From Microbulbifer variabilis (lineage in GTDB: Bacteria > Pseudomonadota > Gammaproteobacteria > Pseudomonadales > Cellvibrionaceae), in contig NZ_JAIVKI010000002.1 in NCBI RefSeq assembly GCF_020524905.1, forward strand, positions 186,001-250,000: DNA of 64,000 bases, in the 5' to 3' direction. The first letter of the stretch is position 1; each line of letters begins with the position of its first letter. Positions 26,728 to 36,183 of the stretch are shown one piece after another. The notes beneath the pieces are model-generated. The model was not told where the DNA came from and did no database searches. It saw only the letters and a list, made by a program, of their open reading frames with translations. Both the position numbers and the translations under genes were made by a program.

Positions 26728-27888
26728 TTACCTCTGACTCCCTAAAATTACCGAGCAGTTACTCCCACCAAATGCAAAGGAGTTACTCATTACATAGCGC
26801 AATTTTCCAGGAGCTTTGCACCCCTGATACAGGTTTAGCCGCACAATCTCTGGATCATATTGACCATCATACTGATGGGGGGGAAGTTGATCATGTTGAA
26901 GAGCAAGCCAACAAAAGGCCGCTTCAAGAGCACCAGCGGCACCCAATGTGTGCCCGGTTAAAGGTTTAGTGGAAGAGCAAGGCAGCTCGCTTCCAAACAC
27001 CCTCTCAACGGCTAAAGCCTCCATTGAGTCATTATGCGGTGTACCAGTACCATGGAGGTTTAGATAATCAATATCAGTTGCATCTAAGCTCGCATTTTCC
27101 AGTGCTCCGCGCATACAGGCCTCCGCACCGCGCCCCTCTGGATCTGGAGCCGAAATATGGTGGGCATCGGACGTGGCAGCAACACCGGATAAAACCACAG
27201 GCCCTGGTTCTTTGGTCATCACAAATATTGCACCGGCTTCCCCAAGGTTAATGCCATCCCTATTAACACTAAAAGGATTGGTCCGACCGGCACTGAGTGC
27301 TCCCAAGCTATGAAAGCCTCGAATCGTCATACCACAAAGAGAGTCCACACCACCAACAACGACAGCATCACAAATATCGGTAAAGAGAAGACGTCGGGCG
27401 CTGGCAAGGGCATTGGCACTGGATGAACACGCTGTAGAAACTGTAAGTCTTACGCCTTGCACACCCAGGTACTTTGCTACAAAACTACTAAGACCCGCCA
27501 TTTGTTGTTGAAGGCGATAATTATAGCCCGTGTCTCTTTTACCACTAAGGTAGGATTCACCAGAATCGATGCCAGAGGTTGAGGTTCCCATAACCACTCC
27601 AACTCGGCCTGCACCATATCTTTCAATCAGGCCACCGATCTCTGATTCGATTTGCTCCAGTGCAGCCAAAGCGAGCTGATTATTACGGCAATGATAAGCT
27701 CGTAGCGAATCCGGTAATTCTGGCAACTTCCCCTTCACAATACCCAGGTTTCCCAGATAGTTTGGTAATCGGCTTTCATCGGGTTGCATAGAAGAACCAT
27801 CACCGCGAAACAGGGAGTTTGCTACCGATTCAGCAGAATCTCCCATGGTACAAATGATGCCCATATGATTAAGATAGAAATTTGTCAT
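26728..27888 (-). CDS. apeO: aryl polyene ketosynthase, partner of the CLF
   Basis: A 386-residue ketosynthase with active-site Cys in VSTACSSSANALASARRL and His residues in NLHGTGTPHNDS and TKPLTGHTLGAAGALEA. In the known system ApeO works as a KS:CLF heterodimer with ApeC, whose gene is the first of this operon 12 kb away. The start lies 2 bp after the DUF3261 lipoprotein stop. Confidence 0.9.
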   Translation of the reverse strand: MTNFYLNHMGIICTMGDSAESVANSLFRGDGSSMQPDESRLPNYLGNLGIVKGKLPELPDSLRAYHCRNNQLALAALEQIESEIGGLIERYGAGRVGVVMGTSTSGIDSGESYLSGKRDTGYNYRLQQQMAGLSSFVAKYLGVQGVRLTVSTACSSSANALASARRLLFTDICDAVVVGGVDSLCGMTIRGFHSLGALSAGRTNPFSVNRDGINLGEAGAIFVMTKEPGPVVLSGVAATSDAHHISAPDPEGRGAEACMRGALENASLDATDIDYLNLHGTGTPHNDSMEALAVERVFGSELPCSSTKPLTGHTLGAAGALEAAFCWLALQHDQLPPHQYDGQYDPEIVRLNLYQGCKAPGKLRYVMSNSFAFGGSNCSVILGSQR

Positions 27889-27890
27889 AC

Positions 27891-28442
27891 CTAAAAATTC
27901 CTGATGCTTAACCTGTAACCAAGTCGTTTATGCTCCAGTTCAATTTGGGCTTCCCAAATATCATTAGTACTGAAGCGTGCCTCTGTAGTCACTTGCCCAT
28001 TATGGAAAAGCTGACGGGTATAAGTCCCGTCAACTATGGACTCTTCCAGCTTCCAACCAACAGGTAATTGTTCTTGCAGCTGAGGAACAGGCCAGTATAC
28101 GAATTGGAGGTCTGCTAACAATTTTTCAGGTGGCAGGCTCGTCGCTTTACGCATGTAGTAATGAGTGCTGATCTCGTTACCGTCATATATGACATCCAAC
28201 AGACTCATACCCTCAGGGCTGAGCAACGAAACTTTCAAGTGTTCTGCAGAGAGCAAAGTGGCAGCAATCACTTCATACACATTGTTTTGATAGACAATGC
28301 GCAAATGCTGATTCAGCTGACGCGTTTGCTCAACTAAAAGAGGAGCCAGAGGCCAACTTTTTGGCTTATCATTTGCTACCCTTGGGGAAATACAACCCAC
28401 GAGAGTCAGAATACTAATAAAAAGTACTAACCAGCGGAGCAT
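27891..28442 (-). CDS. DUF3261 lipoprotein of the aryl polyene operon
   Basis: A 183-residue lipoprotein (lipobox LVGC near residue 17) of the DUF3261 type, which is almost confined to aryl polyene clusters. It probably helps to move or attach the finished lipid to the outer membrane together with the LolA-like and MMPL proteins. Its start overlaps the flavoprotein end by 16 bases. Confidence 0.8.
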   Translation of the reverse strand: MLRWLVLFISILTLVGCISPRVANDKPKSWPLAPLLVEQTRQLNQHLRIVYQNNVYEVIAATLLSAEHLKVSLLSPEGMSLLDVIYDGNEISTHYYMRKATSLPPEKLLADLQFVYWPVPQLQEQLPVGWKLEESIVDGTYTRQLFHNGQVTTEARFSTNDIWEAQIELEHKRLGYRLSIRNF

Positions 28443-29656
28443 ATTTCCACCAGCGTATTTAATCTGCGCTCCGCTGCAACAACAAACGGATTTTTCTTAT
28501 CCCAGGCATAGCCAGCCAATATTGAGCAAATCATTCTTTTAATTTCTTTTTGCTCGGTCTGATAAAAAATTACATCCTGAAAACGGCCGTCATACCAAGC
28601 CTTAACATATGTTTTAAAAACTTCGACACCGTGCTTCAAGGGTTCAGAAAACTCTTTATCCCAATCAACAGTCTCGCCAGAAAGCTGACGATGTAGACAC
28701 TCAGCAGCTAATTCTGATGATTTCATTGCGATGGTAACGCCGGATGAAAACACGGGATCCAGGAATTCACCGGCATTTCCCAAAAGGGCAAAACCTGGAC
28801 CTGCCAGCTTGGTTACATTGCTTGAATATCCACGAATACGTTGAATCTCGGAATCAAACTTTGCATGGCGTAAGGTTTTTTCCAGAGATGGTGCAGACGA
28901 GATAGCACCTTTCAAAATCTGCTCTGGTTCCTGTCCCCAAGCTGCTATTTTTTCCTTCTCACCAACAACTCCAATAGAAGCTCTGCCATCGGCAAAGGGT
29001 ATTAACCAGTACCAAATATCCCTCTCACTAGGATGAACTGTGATAAGAATTTTATCTCTATCAAAATTATTATCGGTAATATTATCTTCTACATGTGTGA
29101 ATACGGATTCACGTACAGGAAACTCTGATGGACGATCCAGATCCAAAAATTTTGGTAGAACACGACCAAAACCACTCGCATCCAGGACAAAACGGCCGTA
29201 AAAAGCAAGCTTTTCGCCATTGTGCTCTGCGATCAGCTCTGCACTATTTTCCGAAATATCCACTGAAACTATAGAATGACGATAGTAAATTATTACTCCC
29301 TGGCGCTCGGCTTCATCGGCCAATATTTTGTCAAACTTGGCTCGCTGCACCTGGAAAGTAGTACCATGTCCTGGTGAGAATTTTTCACGGAAGTCAAATG
29401 AAGTACGAGCACCGCCGCATTCGAAAGCAGCGCCATTTTTAAATTGGAAGCCGGCTGATTTTACCGCCTCCAACATATCCGCGTTTTCAAGGGATTCCAT
29501 ACATTGTGCCAGCAAACTCTCACCTATAGAGAAGCGAGGGAACATCTCACGCTCAACTATCGAGACACGCCAGCCATTTCTAGCCAACAAAGCACCCGCT
29601 ACTGCTCCAGCAGGTCCGGCACCAATAATAACAACATCTGATTTAATTTCCTTCAT
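28427..29656 (-). CDS. FAD-dependent oxidoreductase with halogenase-type motif
   Basis: A 409-residue flavoprotein. The FAD site GAGPAGAVAG is at residues 12-21. Residues 215-220 read WYWLIP, matching the WxWxIP motif described for flavin-dependent halogenases, and Lys73 sits in a GFxxKxGAxF segment as in phenol-type halogenases. Flavoproteins of this broad family also occur in aryl polyene clusters whose products are not halogenated, so halogenation is a possibility and not a conclusion. Xanthomonadins, related pigments, are brominated. The gene starts 6 bp after the exporter stop. Confidence 0.75.
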   Translation of the reverse strand: MKEIKSDVVIIGAGPAGAVAGALLARNGWRVSIVEREMFPRFSIGESLLAQCMESLENADMLEAVKSAGFQFKNGAAFECGGARTSFDFREKFSPGHGTTFQVQRAKFDKILADEAERQGVIIYYRHSIVSVDISENSAELIAEHNGEKLAFYGRFVLDASGFGRVLPKFLDLDRPSEFPVRESVFTHVEDNITDNNFDRDKILITVHPSERDIWYWLIPFADGRASIGVVGEKEKIAAWGQEPEQILKGAISSAPSLEKTLRHAKFDSEIQRIRGYSSNVTKLAGPGFALLGNAGEFLDPVFSSGVTIAMKSSELAAECLHRQLSGETVDWDKEFSEPLKHGVEVFKTYVKAWYDGRFQDVIFYQTEQKEIKRMICSILAGYAWDKKNPFVVAAERRLNTLVEICSAG

Positions 29657-29662
29657 TGGCTA

Positions 29663-31921
29663 TTATCCTTTACCCCGTGTACAAAAATATAAAAATGCCA
29701 ATATCAAGGTTAATACTGTACCCACAGCAAGAACTAACCCAAAATTTGCGATAGCCGGTGTGGCAGATAATGCCAGTAACCCAAAGCCTAACAAGGTTGT
29801 TAACCCAGCCATAGCGATAGCTAACAACGTATAATGTTGCTCTTCTTTCTGGCTTGTATGACTAAATATTGCGTAATCAATGCCTATACCAAAAACGAGT
29901 AACAAGGCTGCAACATGGAATAAATTAATTGCTGCCCCCAGAAAAATAATTATCGCTAAAGTGCCCAATACAGCACTGGAAGGCATAACAACAATACTTA
30001 AAGATTTACTTATTCCAACTCTGAAAACAGTTACAAAAAATACAACTGCGAATATTAATGGTAGCAACTGTAATAGTAGGTCACGTTGTTGCGACATAAT
30101 TTCCGAGATACTCTTGGTGGTATCTACATAAACAACACCTGGTATTAATTCTAAACTAGAAAGTTCATCCTTCAGACCATAAATACGTACTATAGAATAA
30201 CAGTCATTATCTTCACAGCCTAACCAAAGTCCTTGGTATTGACGGCTCGCTACTGACAGCCAGTCAGAGAAGCTTAGTGTATAGAAAGGTTTGTTTTTTG
30301 ACTCTATTTGCTGATCTATCTCTCGCTTTGAATATCCAAGCTGCTGATAGAAAGATCTCGCTGCATCTCCTCGATAAAATTTCGAGAGTAGATTCCAATC
30401 AGATATCTGAACCTCTTTTGGAGGTACGCGATTTGTAACCCCTTGAAAGCCACTGATTATCTGCTTTTCTACTAACCTGTTTAACTGACTTCTTAGCTGC
30501 CATTCTCTGCTCAATACTTCTTGTTCATCTTTACCAGAAATAAGGAAATAACGAGAGTCAGGCCGTGATTTAATCAATGAGTTAATATGAGCTTCATCCT
30601 GCTGCAGGAATTCTGGTGGTTGATAAAATAAAGACAAATCATCATTAAATTGGATTTTCTGAAGCGCTATAGCGCCCAAAACTAAAAAACCCACCAGTGG
30701 GAATAGATAGTAGCTAATATTTAATTTGAGCACCTGCTTGGAAAAGGATAAAGCTCTTGGTTTAATGTTAATCCAACTTGGAAAAAGTAAAATTACAGTC
30801 AACCAGGCACCAATTAATCCACAACCAACAAAAACTCCTATTTGTTTTAAAAGAGGGAATGGTGTCAAGGTAAGGGAGAAGAAGGCCAAGCAGCTTGATA
30901 TCAAACCCAAGAGTAGGCTCGGCAGAATATCTTTATCCTTTGGCTCGCCAAGCCTCAATCTATTACAGATGAAATGAAATGCGTAGTCTATTGCCAGCCC
31001 AGAAATTGTAGAACCAAAAACAAAGGCCAATATATGTATTTGACCCAATATTATAATGACGCCGGAGATGCCGCTAATTACACCACAAAGAATTGCAAAA
31101 GTAGAAGCAATAAGAGGTTTTAGAGAACGAAAAACTAAAATACACAAAATACAAATAGTAATGATTGAGAGAGCACCAATCAGTCGTATTTCACTTTGTG
31201 CCAGCGCTGCTGCATATTCTGTGTGCAGGGGAGCTCCAGCTACAAGTAATGAGGATCCATTTTTAATGGCCCAAAGTTTTAGTTCTTTCTGTAAAGAAAG
31301 GAGCGATGAGTCACCATTCGTTGTCAAATCCACCGGTGCGGCTACAGTAAAAAGCAAGGTATAAACTTGCTTTTCCATCTTATGAATTGGAATACCATCA
31401 ACGACTTCTGGAGTAACTCCTATATCAGACGTAAAATAATTACGAAACGTTGAAAAAGGATCCATCTCCAAATCAATTCCAGCACCATCAGGCCCATAGA
31501 GTTTACCGAGCTGGCGCCGCACGATCTGTTCTGGCCGATCATTAAAAATAGCTCTATCAATAGGACTTAGTAACTGCTGGCGCAGTGGGAAAAGTTGTTC
31601 CCATTCCTTTTTATAGTTTTCAGAATCGGCCCAACGATATTCTACAGACAATAAGGTTTTACTTGAATTTAGCTTGTTTGCCAGCACATGTGTATTTCTA
31701 GCTAAGTTCTGTACATCTTTTTCTTTAGAGACCAAAACCCAAATTAGACTACCTTGTAATTGCTGATTGACCTTTTTCTGAATCTTCTCACTACTCAGCG
31801 AGCTACTACTATCTGCTAACTGTAAAATATCTGTTTGAAGCCAGCCTTCATGATAACGAAATATCGTTAGAACTATAAGTAGGCCAACAAAACAAAACCA
31901 AATAGCAACTCGACGGGACAT
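29663..31921 (-). CDS. apeM: MMPL/RND-type exporter of the aryl polyene cluster
   Basis: A 752-residue inner-membrane transporter with the two-fold RND layout: a helix near residue 15, a large periplasmic loop, a block of five or six helices (about 240-400, containing GLAIDYAFHF), then a repeat of loop and helices (GIGIDYAIFSHTSQ). It should extract the aryl polyene lipid from the inner membrane. The ATG at 31921 lies 4 bp after the LolA-like stop and is preferred to an upstream ATG at 31954 that overlaps that gene. Confidence 0.88.
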   Translation of the reverse strand: MSRRVAIWFCFVGLLIVLTIFRYHEGWLQTDILQLADSSSSLSSEKIQKKVNQQLQGSLIWVLVSKEKDVQNLARNTHVLANKLNSSKTLLSVEYRWADSENYKKEWEQLFPLRQQLLSPIDRAIFNDRPEQIVRRQLGKLYGPDGAGIDLEMDPFSTFRNYFTSDIGVTPEVVDGIPIHKMEKQVYTLLFTVAAPVDLTTNGDSSLLSLQKELKLWAIKNGSSLLVAGAPLHTEYAAALAQSEIRLIGALSIITICILCILVFRSLKPLIASTFAILCGVISGISGVIIILGQIHILAFVFGSTISGLAIDYAFHFICNRLRLGEPKDKDILPSLLLGLISSCLAFFSLTLTPFPLLKQIGVFVGCGLIGAWLTVILLFPSWINIKPRALSFSKQVLKLNISYYLFPLVGFLVLGAIALQKIQFNDDLSLFYQPPEFLQQDEAHINSLIKSRPDSRYFLISGKDEQEVLSREWQLRSQLNRLVEKQIISGFQGVTNRVPPKEVQISDWNLLSKFYRGDAARSFYQQLGYSKREIDQQIESKNKPFYTLSFSDWLSVASRQYQGLWLGCEDNDCYSIVRIYGLKDELSSLELIPGVVYVDTTKSISEIMSQQRDLLLQLLPLIFAVVFFVTVFRVGISKSLSIVVMPSSAVLGTLAIIIFLGAAINLFHVAALLLVFGIGIDYAIFSHTSQKEEQHYTLLAIAMAGLTTLLGFGLLALSATPAIANFGLVLAVGTVLTLILAFLYFCTRGKG

Positions 31922-31925
31922 GAAA

Positions 31926-32543
31926 TTATTTCTGGTTATCTTCGGAAAATTCACTCAAAAGTTGCCCATTATTTGGTTCAACTGAATGAAAATTTTCAAT
32001 TTTTATTTCAGTGATGGCCTTGCTGGCTTCAGCCAGAGTAATTCTTCGAATTTTTTCATCACCTGTTACTTCAATCGATTGGATGATATTTCTAAAAGAT
32101 TCCTGCTTGGGGACTAGCTTAATTTGCCAATACTCATCCTCAATTTTTGGATTCAAAATAAAAGATTGGCTAAGCTTTGAAAAATCACCATTGACAATCT
32201 GTATTAAGGGATCAGCTACATGGCTTTCTATAATATCATTAGGAGATTGACTATCATTTTCACTGCTAGCAATTTTAAAAATGCGATGTGACTCAATAGG
32301 GCTATTAATTCGCCAACTCAGTCCTATATTTTCAGAAACAGCTAAAATACCATTAGAAACCAGCGGCCTTGGCAATTGTGGCAGTATTTTTGTTTGAGAA
32401 AATGTACCAAGCATCTGCGGAGAAGAATCTACTTTTTGTTCTATCTCTTTTAAAGCTTGCAGTTGTTCTGAAGTCAAAGCAAAAACTACTGTGGAAATCA
32501 ATAATGTAATTATAGATATGAATAGGAGACTGATGGATTTCAC
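31926..32543 (-). CDS. apeL: LolA-like periplasmic lipid carrier
   Basis: A 205-residue secreted protein with signal peptide (SLLFISIITLLISTVVFA). Its LolA-like features include the early Gln-Leu-Gln helix and GTFSQTKILPQLPRPLVSNGIL, where F-x-Q-x-K leads into the first strand of the LolA half-barrel. It would carry the aryl polyene lipid through the periplasm. The start is GTG at 32543, sharing one base with the thioesterase stop. Confidence 0.8.
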   Translation of the reverse strand: MKSISLLFISIITLLISTVVFALTSEQLQALKEIEQKVDSSPQMLGTFSQTKILPQLPRPLVSNGILAVSENIGLSWRINSPIESHRIFKIASSENDSQSPNDIIESHVADPLIQIVNGDFSKLSQSFILNPKIEDEYWQIKLVPKQESFRNIIQSIEVTGDEKIRRITLAEASKAITEIKIENFHSVEPNNGQLLSEFSEDNQK

Positions 32544-32977
32544 TAGTTAACTCCCAACTTTTCTAATAAAATTGGGGGCGAGGCAAACAACATTTCTGAG
32601 CTTTTGATTTCAACCGCTACTTGTACCGTATACCCTTTTGTCAACCGAACTCCTGTATCTCTATCTGTAATTGTGTAATTAATCTTAAATCGATTTTCAT
32701 ACTCGGATATCTCGGCATGAACAACAATCCATTGTTGAAAACGTAACGGTTTTACATAGCGCACTTGTAAATCGATTACCGGCCAGGCATAACCAGACTC
32801 TTTCATCTGTGGGTAGTTGTAATCCAGTTGATCAAGCAAAGAACAACGGGCAATTTCAAAGTACTTAGTATAATGCCCGTGCCAAGCCACCTCCATCATA
32901 TCTACATCATGGAATGGAATTTGTAATTCAACTTGCGCGGACCATTTTTCTGGACGTCTCGATTTACTTGTTTTCAT
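32543..32977 (-). CDS. apeK: aryl polyene thioesterase (4HBT family)
   Basis: A 144-residue hot-dog thioesterase. The catalytic segment FHDVDMMEVAWHGHYTKYFEIAR matches 4-hydroxybenzoyl-CoA-type thioesterases, with the Asp in the place of the usual active-site acid. It probably edits or releases acyl-ACP. It overlaps the ammonia-lyase end by 14 bases. Confidence 0.88.
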   Translation of the reverse strand: MKTSKSRRPEKWSAQVELQIPFHDVDMMEVAWHGHYTKYFEIARCSLLDQLDYNYPQMKESGYAWPVIDLQVRYVKPLRFQQWIVVHAEISEYENRFKINYTITDRDTGVRLTKGYTVQVAVEIKSSEMLFASPPILLEKLGVN

Positions 32978-34526
32978 ACAAGCGCCAATGCCTTTGTTGA
33001 ATCAATGTAACAAACTTTCTTAAAGGCTGTTCAAGCTCTATGTCTTCCTCCAAGAAAGAAAACTCATCTGCTACCTGCGTAATTGTGTTATTAAGCGCAG
33101 TTGACAGTTTCTCCAAAGCCAGAGTGCCAGTATGAACACGAAGTTGTATGCCTTGCCACGCCACCATTAGCGCTGCAGCAGTTGTCTGTTCAGTTAGCTG
33201 TAATACCCTAATACAATCCCGAGCTGCAATTGTGCCCATGCTAACCTTATCCTGGTTGTGACATTCCGTAGACCTGGAAAAGACACTCGCGGGCATGGTT
33301 TGTTTTAATGCTTCAGCAGTCCAGGCACTAGCACCAATTTGAACAGCCTTAAACCCGTGGTTAATCGATCTACGGGACCCTGAAGCTCCGGATAAGTTAG
33401 CAGGCAGTCCATTATTAAACTTAACGTCAACCAGTTGGGCTATTTGTCGATCCAGTAAATCAGAAAGATTTGCTACCGCATTTTTCAGACTGTCCATGGC
33501 AAAAGCGATATGACCACCATAAAAATGCCCGCCGTGAAGTACTCTCTCATTCTCACCATCAATAATCGGATTGTCATTGGCACTGTTTAATTCATTATGA
33601 ATAAACTGTTTAAACCACGGTAGGGAATCCTGTAATACACCAATTACATGGGGAGCACATCGCAATGAATAGCGGTCTTGCAATCGACTATTCTGTCTTG
33701 GTGCAGCACCTACATTTAGATCATCATGAATCCATTTTGCAATTTGGTTTTGACCAGGGTGAGGCTTCACAGCAAAAAGTGCACTATCGAAATGGTAGGC
33801 ATTGCCATCTAAAGCAATACTCATCATAGAAGTAATACGAGCGCTTAATTGTGCAAGATATTCAGCGCGTTTATAAGCCAGACAAGCCAATCCAGTCATC
33901 GCAGCAGTGCCATTCATTATTGCCAACCCCTCTTTTGGGCGCAGCTTCAATGGCTCAATCTTCAGTTCACCAAATACTTCAGCGGTATCTCTCTGATCGC
34001 CCCGATACCAAACCTTTCGCTCTCCGCATAAAACTGCAGCAACGTAGGATAACGGGGTCAAATCACCACTGGCTCCAACTGAGCCCTCTTGTGGTATTAC
34101 TGGTATGATGTCTTTTTGAAGTAGTAAAACAAGTTGCTGTAATAACCGATATCGAACTCCAGAACTACCTTTTGCAAGGCTGGCAATTCTTGCTGCAACG
34201 ATTGCCCTACTCTGCTCAAGAGTAAAGACTTCCCCCATTCCACAACCATGAAAAGTGAACAACCGGTGAGGCAATTCTTCAACTAAGTCTGCGGGAATAC
34301 TTTCGGTACAGGAGTCGCCATAACCAGTAGTTACACCATAAATCACGCCTTCCTTTTGCCAAAGGCTATCAAGGAATTCAGCACCGCGATTTATCCTGCT
34401 AACAAAACTCTCTTCCTCTGATAAAGAGATATCACCACGGCCAGCTGCGATAGTATTTACCTGGTCAATTGATAGATCTTTCCCATCAAAGACTATTTGG
34501 GTGCGTTGTAGTACTGCTGAATTCAT
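32964..34526 (-). CDS. aromatic amino acid ammonia-lyase (MIO family)
   Basis: A 520-residue HAL/PAL/TAL-type lyase. Ala152-Ser153-Gly154 in VGASGDLTPL form the MIO cofactor, and Tyr63 in VIYGVTTGYG is the catalytic tyrosine. The specificity pair, His-Leu in a tyrosine enzyme, Phe-Leu in phenylalanine enzymes and Ser-His in histidine enzymes, is aligned by eye to Phe92-His93, which fits none exactly. In this cluster it most likely supplies the aryl head group (coumarate-like acid from tyrosine). It overlaps both neighbours by a few bases. Confidence 0.88.
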   Translation of the reverse strand: MNSAVLQRTQIVFDGKDLSIDQVNTIAAGRGDISLSEEESFVSRINRGAEFLDSLWQKEGVIYGVTTGYGDSCTESIPADLVEELPHRLFTFHGCGMGEVFTLEQSRAIVAARIASLAKGSSGVRYRLLQQLVLLLQKDIIPVIPQEGSVGASGDLTPLSYVAAVLCGERKVWYRGDQRDTAEVFGELKIEPLKLRPKEGLAIMNGTAAMTGLACLAYKRAEYLAQLSARITSMMSIALDGNAYHFDSALFAVKPHPGQNQIAKWIHDDLNVGAAPRQNSRLQDRYSLRCAPHVIGVLQDSLPWFKQFIHNELNSANDNPIIDGENERVLHGGHFYGGHIAFAMDSLKNAVANLSDLLDRQIAQLVDVKFNNGLPANLSGASGSRRSINHGFKAVQIGASAWTAEALKQTMPASVFSRSTECHNQDKVSMGTIAARDCIRVLQLTEQTTAAALMVAWQGIQLRVHTGTLALEKLSTALNNTITQVADEFSFLEEDIELEQPLRKFVTLIQQRHWRLYENK

Positions 34527-35446
34527 TTTTGCTGATCCCAGAATGGGTAAAAGTTATACCATTGCAAAGGTGCTATCTGGCAATAGCGCTCTAACCTTCG
34601 TGCAAATTCCTCAACTAGGGAGCGGATATGTCCCTCTCGATCGCCACGCTTCATCACGACATGATCACAGAGTTTTTCCATATAGATATCGTAACCAGAG
34701 GCGCTACGGAGACAGAACAATGTATAAACCGGGCACTTTAATAAGGAGGCGAGAATGTAGGGACCCTGAGGAAAAGGTGCCCTACGCCCTAGAAACTCTG
34801 CCTTACAGGTACGTCCTAGCGAATTAATCGGCGTTCTATCACCAACAATTACGACTAGCTCTCCAGCTTCAACGGCCTCCGAGAGCCGCATTGCCAATGC
34901 CGGAGATACTTCAGTTACCTGAATAAGTCTTACCTGGCTAAGTGGGTTGAGCATCTTCATCATGCGATTAAACTTTACGGCATGTTTGGTATGCACCAAT
35001 ACATTTACCCGTACTTTGGTCAGGCTACCAAGTGCCCGGCATACCTCTAAATTTCCAAGGTGAGACCCGATAATCACACCACCCTGACCACTTGCTGCCA
35101 ACTGGTGAAGGCCCGCTCTTTTTGGGAAATTAACCTGGCTATCAGGAATACCCACAAACCAGGCTTCCAGTTTTTCTCTAGCGCTATCTGCAAAATTGAG
35201 AAAAACTCTAAATCCTGACAACCAACTAGGCTTAATACTGCTATTTGGATAACGCTTTGCAAATAATTCCAAATACTCTTTTATCGAGTTCCGGCCACTA
35301 TGATTCTTTACGTAGTAACACAGCACCACTGGATAAACCGCTAATTTGAAAGCAATAGGGCCCAATCTATGATGGAGCCAAAATAAAAATCGTATACCCA
35401 GGAAAAAGCCCTGCTCCCGATATTTAGACCAGTGCAAATTATTCAC
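34523..35446 (-). CDS. LpxL/HtrB-like acyltransferase of the aryl polyene cluster
   Basis: A 307-residue acyltransferase with motif GSHLGNLEVCRALG (the H-x4-E of lipid A acyltransferases) near residue 126 and IVGDRTPINS further on. An N-terminal amphipathic segment binds the membrane. In E. coli-type clusters this domain is fused to the glycosyltransferase as ApeJ; here the two are separate genes that overlap by 4 bases. Confidence 0.85.
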   Translation of the reverse strand: MNNLHWSKYREQGFFLGIRFLFWLHHRLGPIAFKLAVYPVVLCYYVKNHSGRNSIKEYLELFAKRYPNSSIKPSWLSGFRVFLNFADSAREKLEAWFVGIPDSQVNFPKRAGLHQLAASGQGGVIIGSHLGNLEVCRALGSLTKVRVNVLVHTKHAVKFNRMMKMLNPLSQVRLIQVTEVSPALAMRLSEAVEAGELVVIVGDRTPINSLGRTCKAEFLGRRAPFPQGPYILASLLKCPVYTLFCLRSASGYDIYMEKLCDHVVMKRGDREGHIRSLVEEFARRLERYCQIAPLQWYNFYPFWDQQK

Positions 35447-36183
35447 ACCTTTAACCCCAATCTCGAGATGCGTAGAGTCCGAGTGACCATGCCAAAGAAT
35501 AAACGTGTATGCATCGCCGATATTAACAAGTTATCCTCAAAGCCACGGAAGTGAGAAACACCATCTTTTGGGTAGCTCACATTAACAGGTACCTGTTGAA
35601 GTTCTCCTTTATTCCAGTACCATCGCACAAGGATCTCAGGGTCAAAATCCATTCTATCTCCAGTAAATTCTCTATCGAGCAGGTTGACCACTAAGGATAT
35701 GGGGTAGCAACGCAATCCGCACATTGAATCCTTAATCTTTAGAGAAAGTGTATTAATCCATATCCAGATATGGGTTAGATAACGGCCCCATAGGCGTACT
35801 TTAGGTACAGATTTATCATATAAGGGATATCCACATATTAGCGCTCTGGGAAATTTCTTACTCTGTTCAAAGAATTGTGGGATATCGGCTGGGCTATGCT
35901 GGCCATCGGCATCGACTTGAATTGCGTGGCTATATCCAAGTTCTTTCGCAGCTCGTAGACCACTCTTTACAGCTGCACCTTTTCCACCATTTACCTGATG
36001 AATTACCAGGTGAACTTGAGAGCCATAGCTCTTTTCTAAACGTTGTAATTCCTTACGGCAGGATTCATCACAGCCATCATCCACCAAGATATATGGAAGA
36101 TTGAATGTATCCAGGGACCCAAGCGTTTCTGCAATCGCGCCTTCGTGATTGTAAACCGGTATTACAAAACAAAATTTAGACAT
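35443..36183 (-). CDS. family 2 glycosyltransferase of the aryl polyene cluster
   Basis: A 246-residue GT-A glycosyltransferase, with the start strand FCFVIPVYNHE, the DDG site near residue 35, and DADGQHSP (the DxD motif). It probably adds a sugar to the polyene lipid. The ATG at 36183 overlaps the AMP-ligase stop by 8 bases; it gives the usual GT2 start, and a longer frame upstream lacks likeness. It corresponds to the first half of fused ApeJ. Confidence 0.88.
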   Translation of the reverse strand: MSKFCFVIPVYNHEGAIAETLGSLDTFNLPYILVDDGCDESCRKELQRLEKSYGSQVHLVIHQVNGGKGAAVKSGLRAAKELGYSHAIQVDADGQHSPADIPQFFEQSKKFPRALICGYPLYDKSVPKVRLWGRYLTHIWIWINTLSLKIKDSMCGLRCYPISLVVNLLDREFTGDRMDFDPEILVRWYWNKGELQQVPVNVSYPKDGVSHFRGFEDNLLISAMHTRLFFGMVTRTLRISRLGLKV

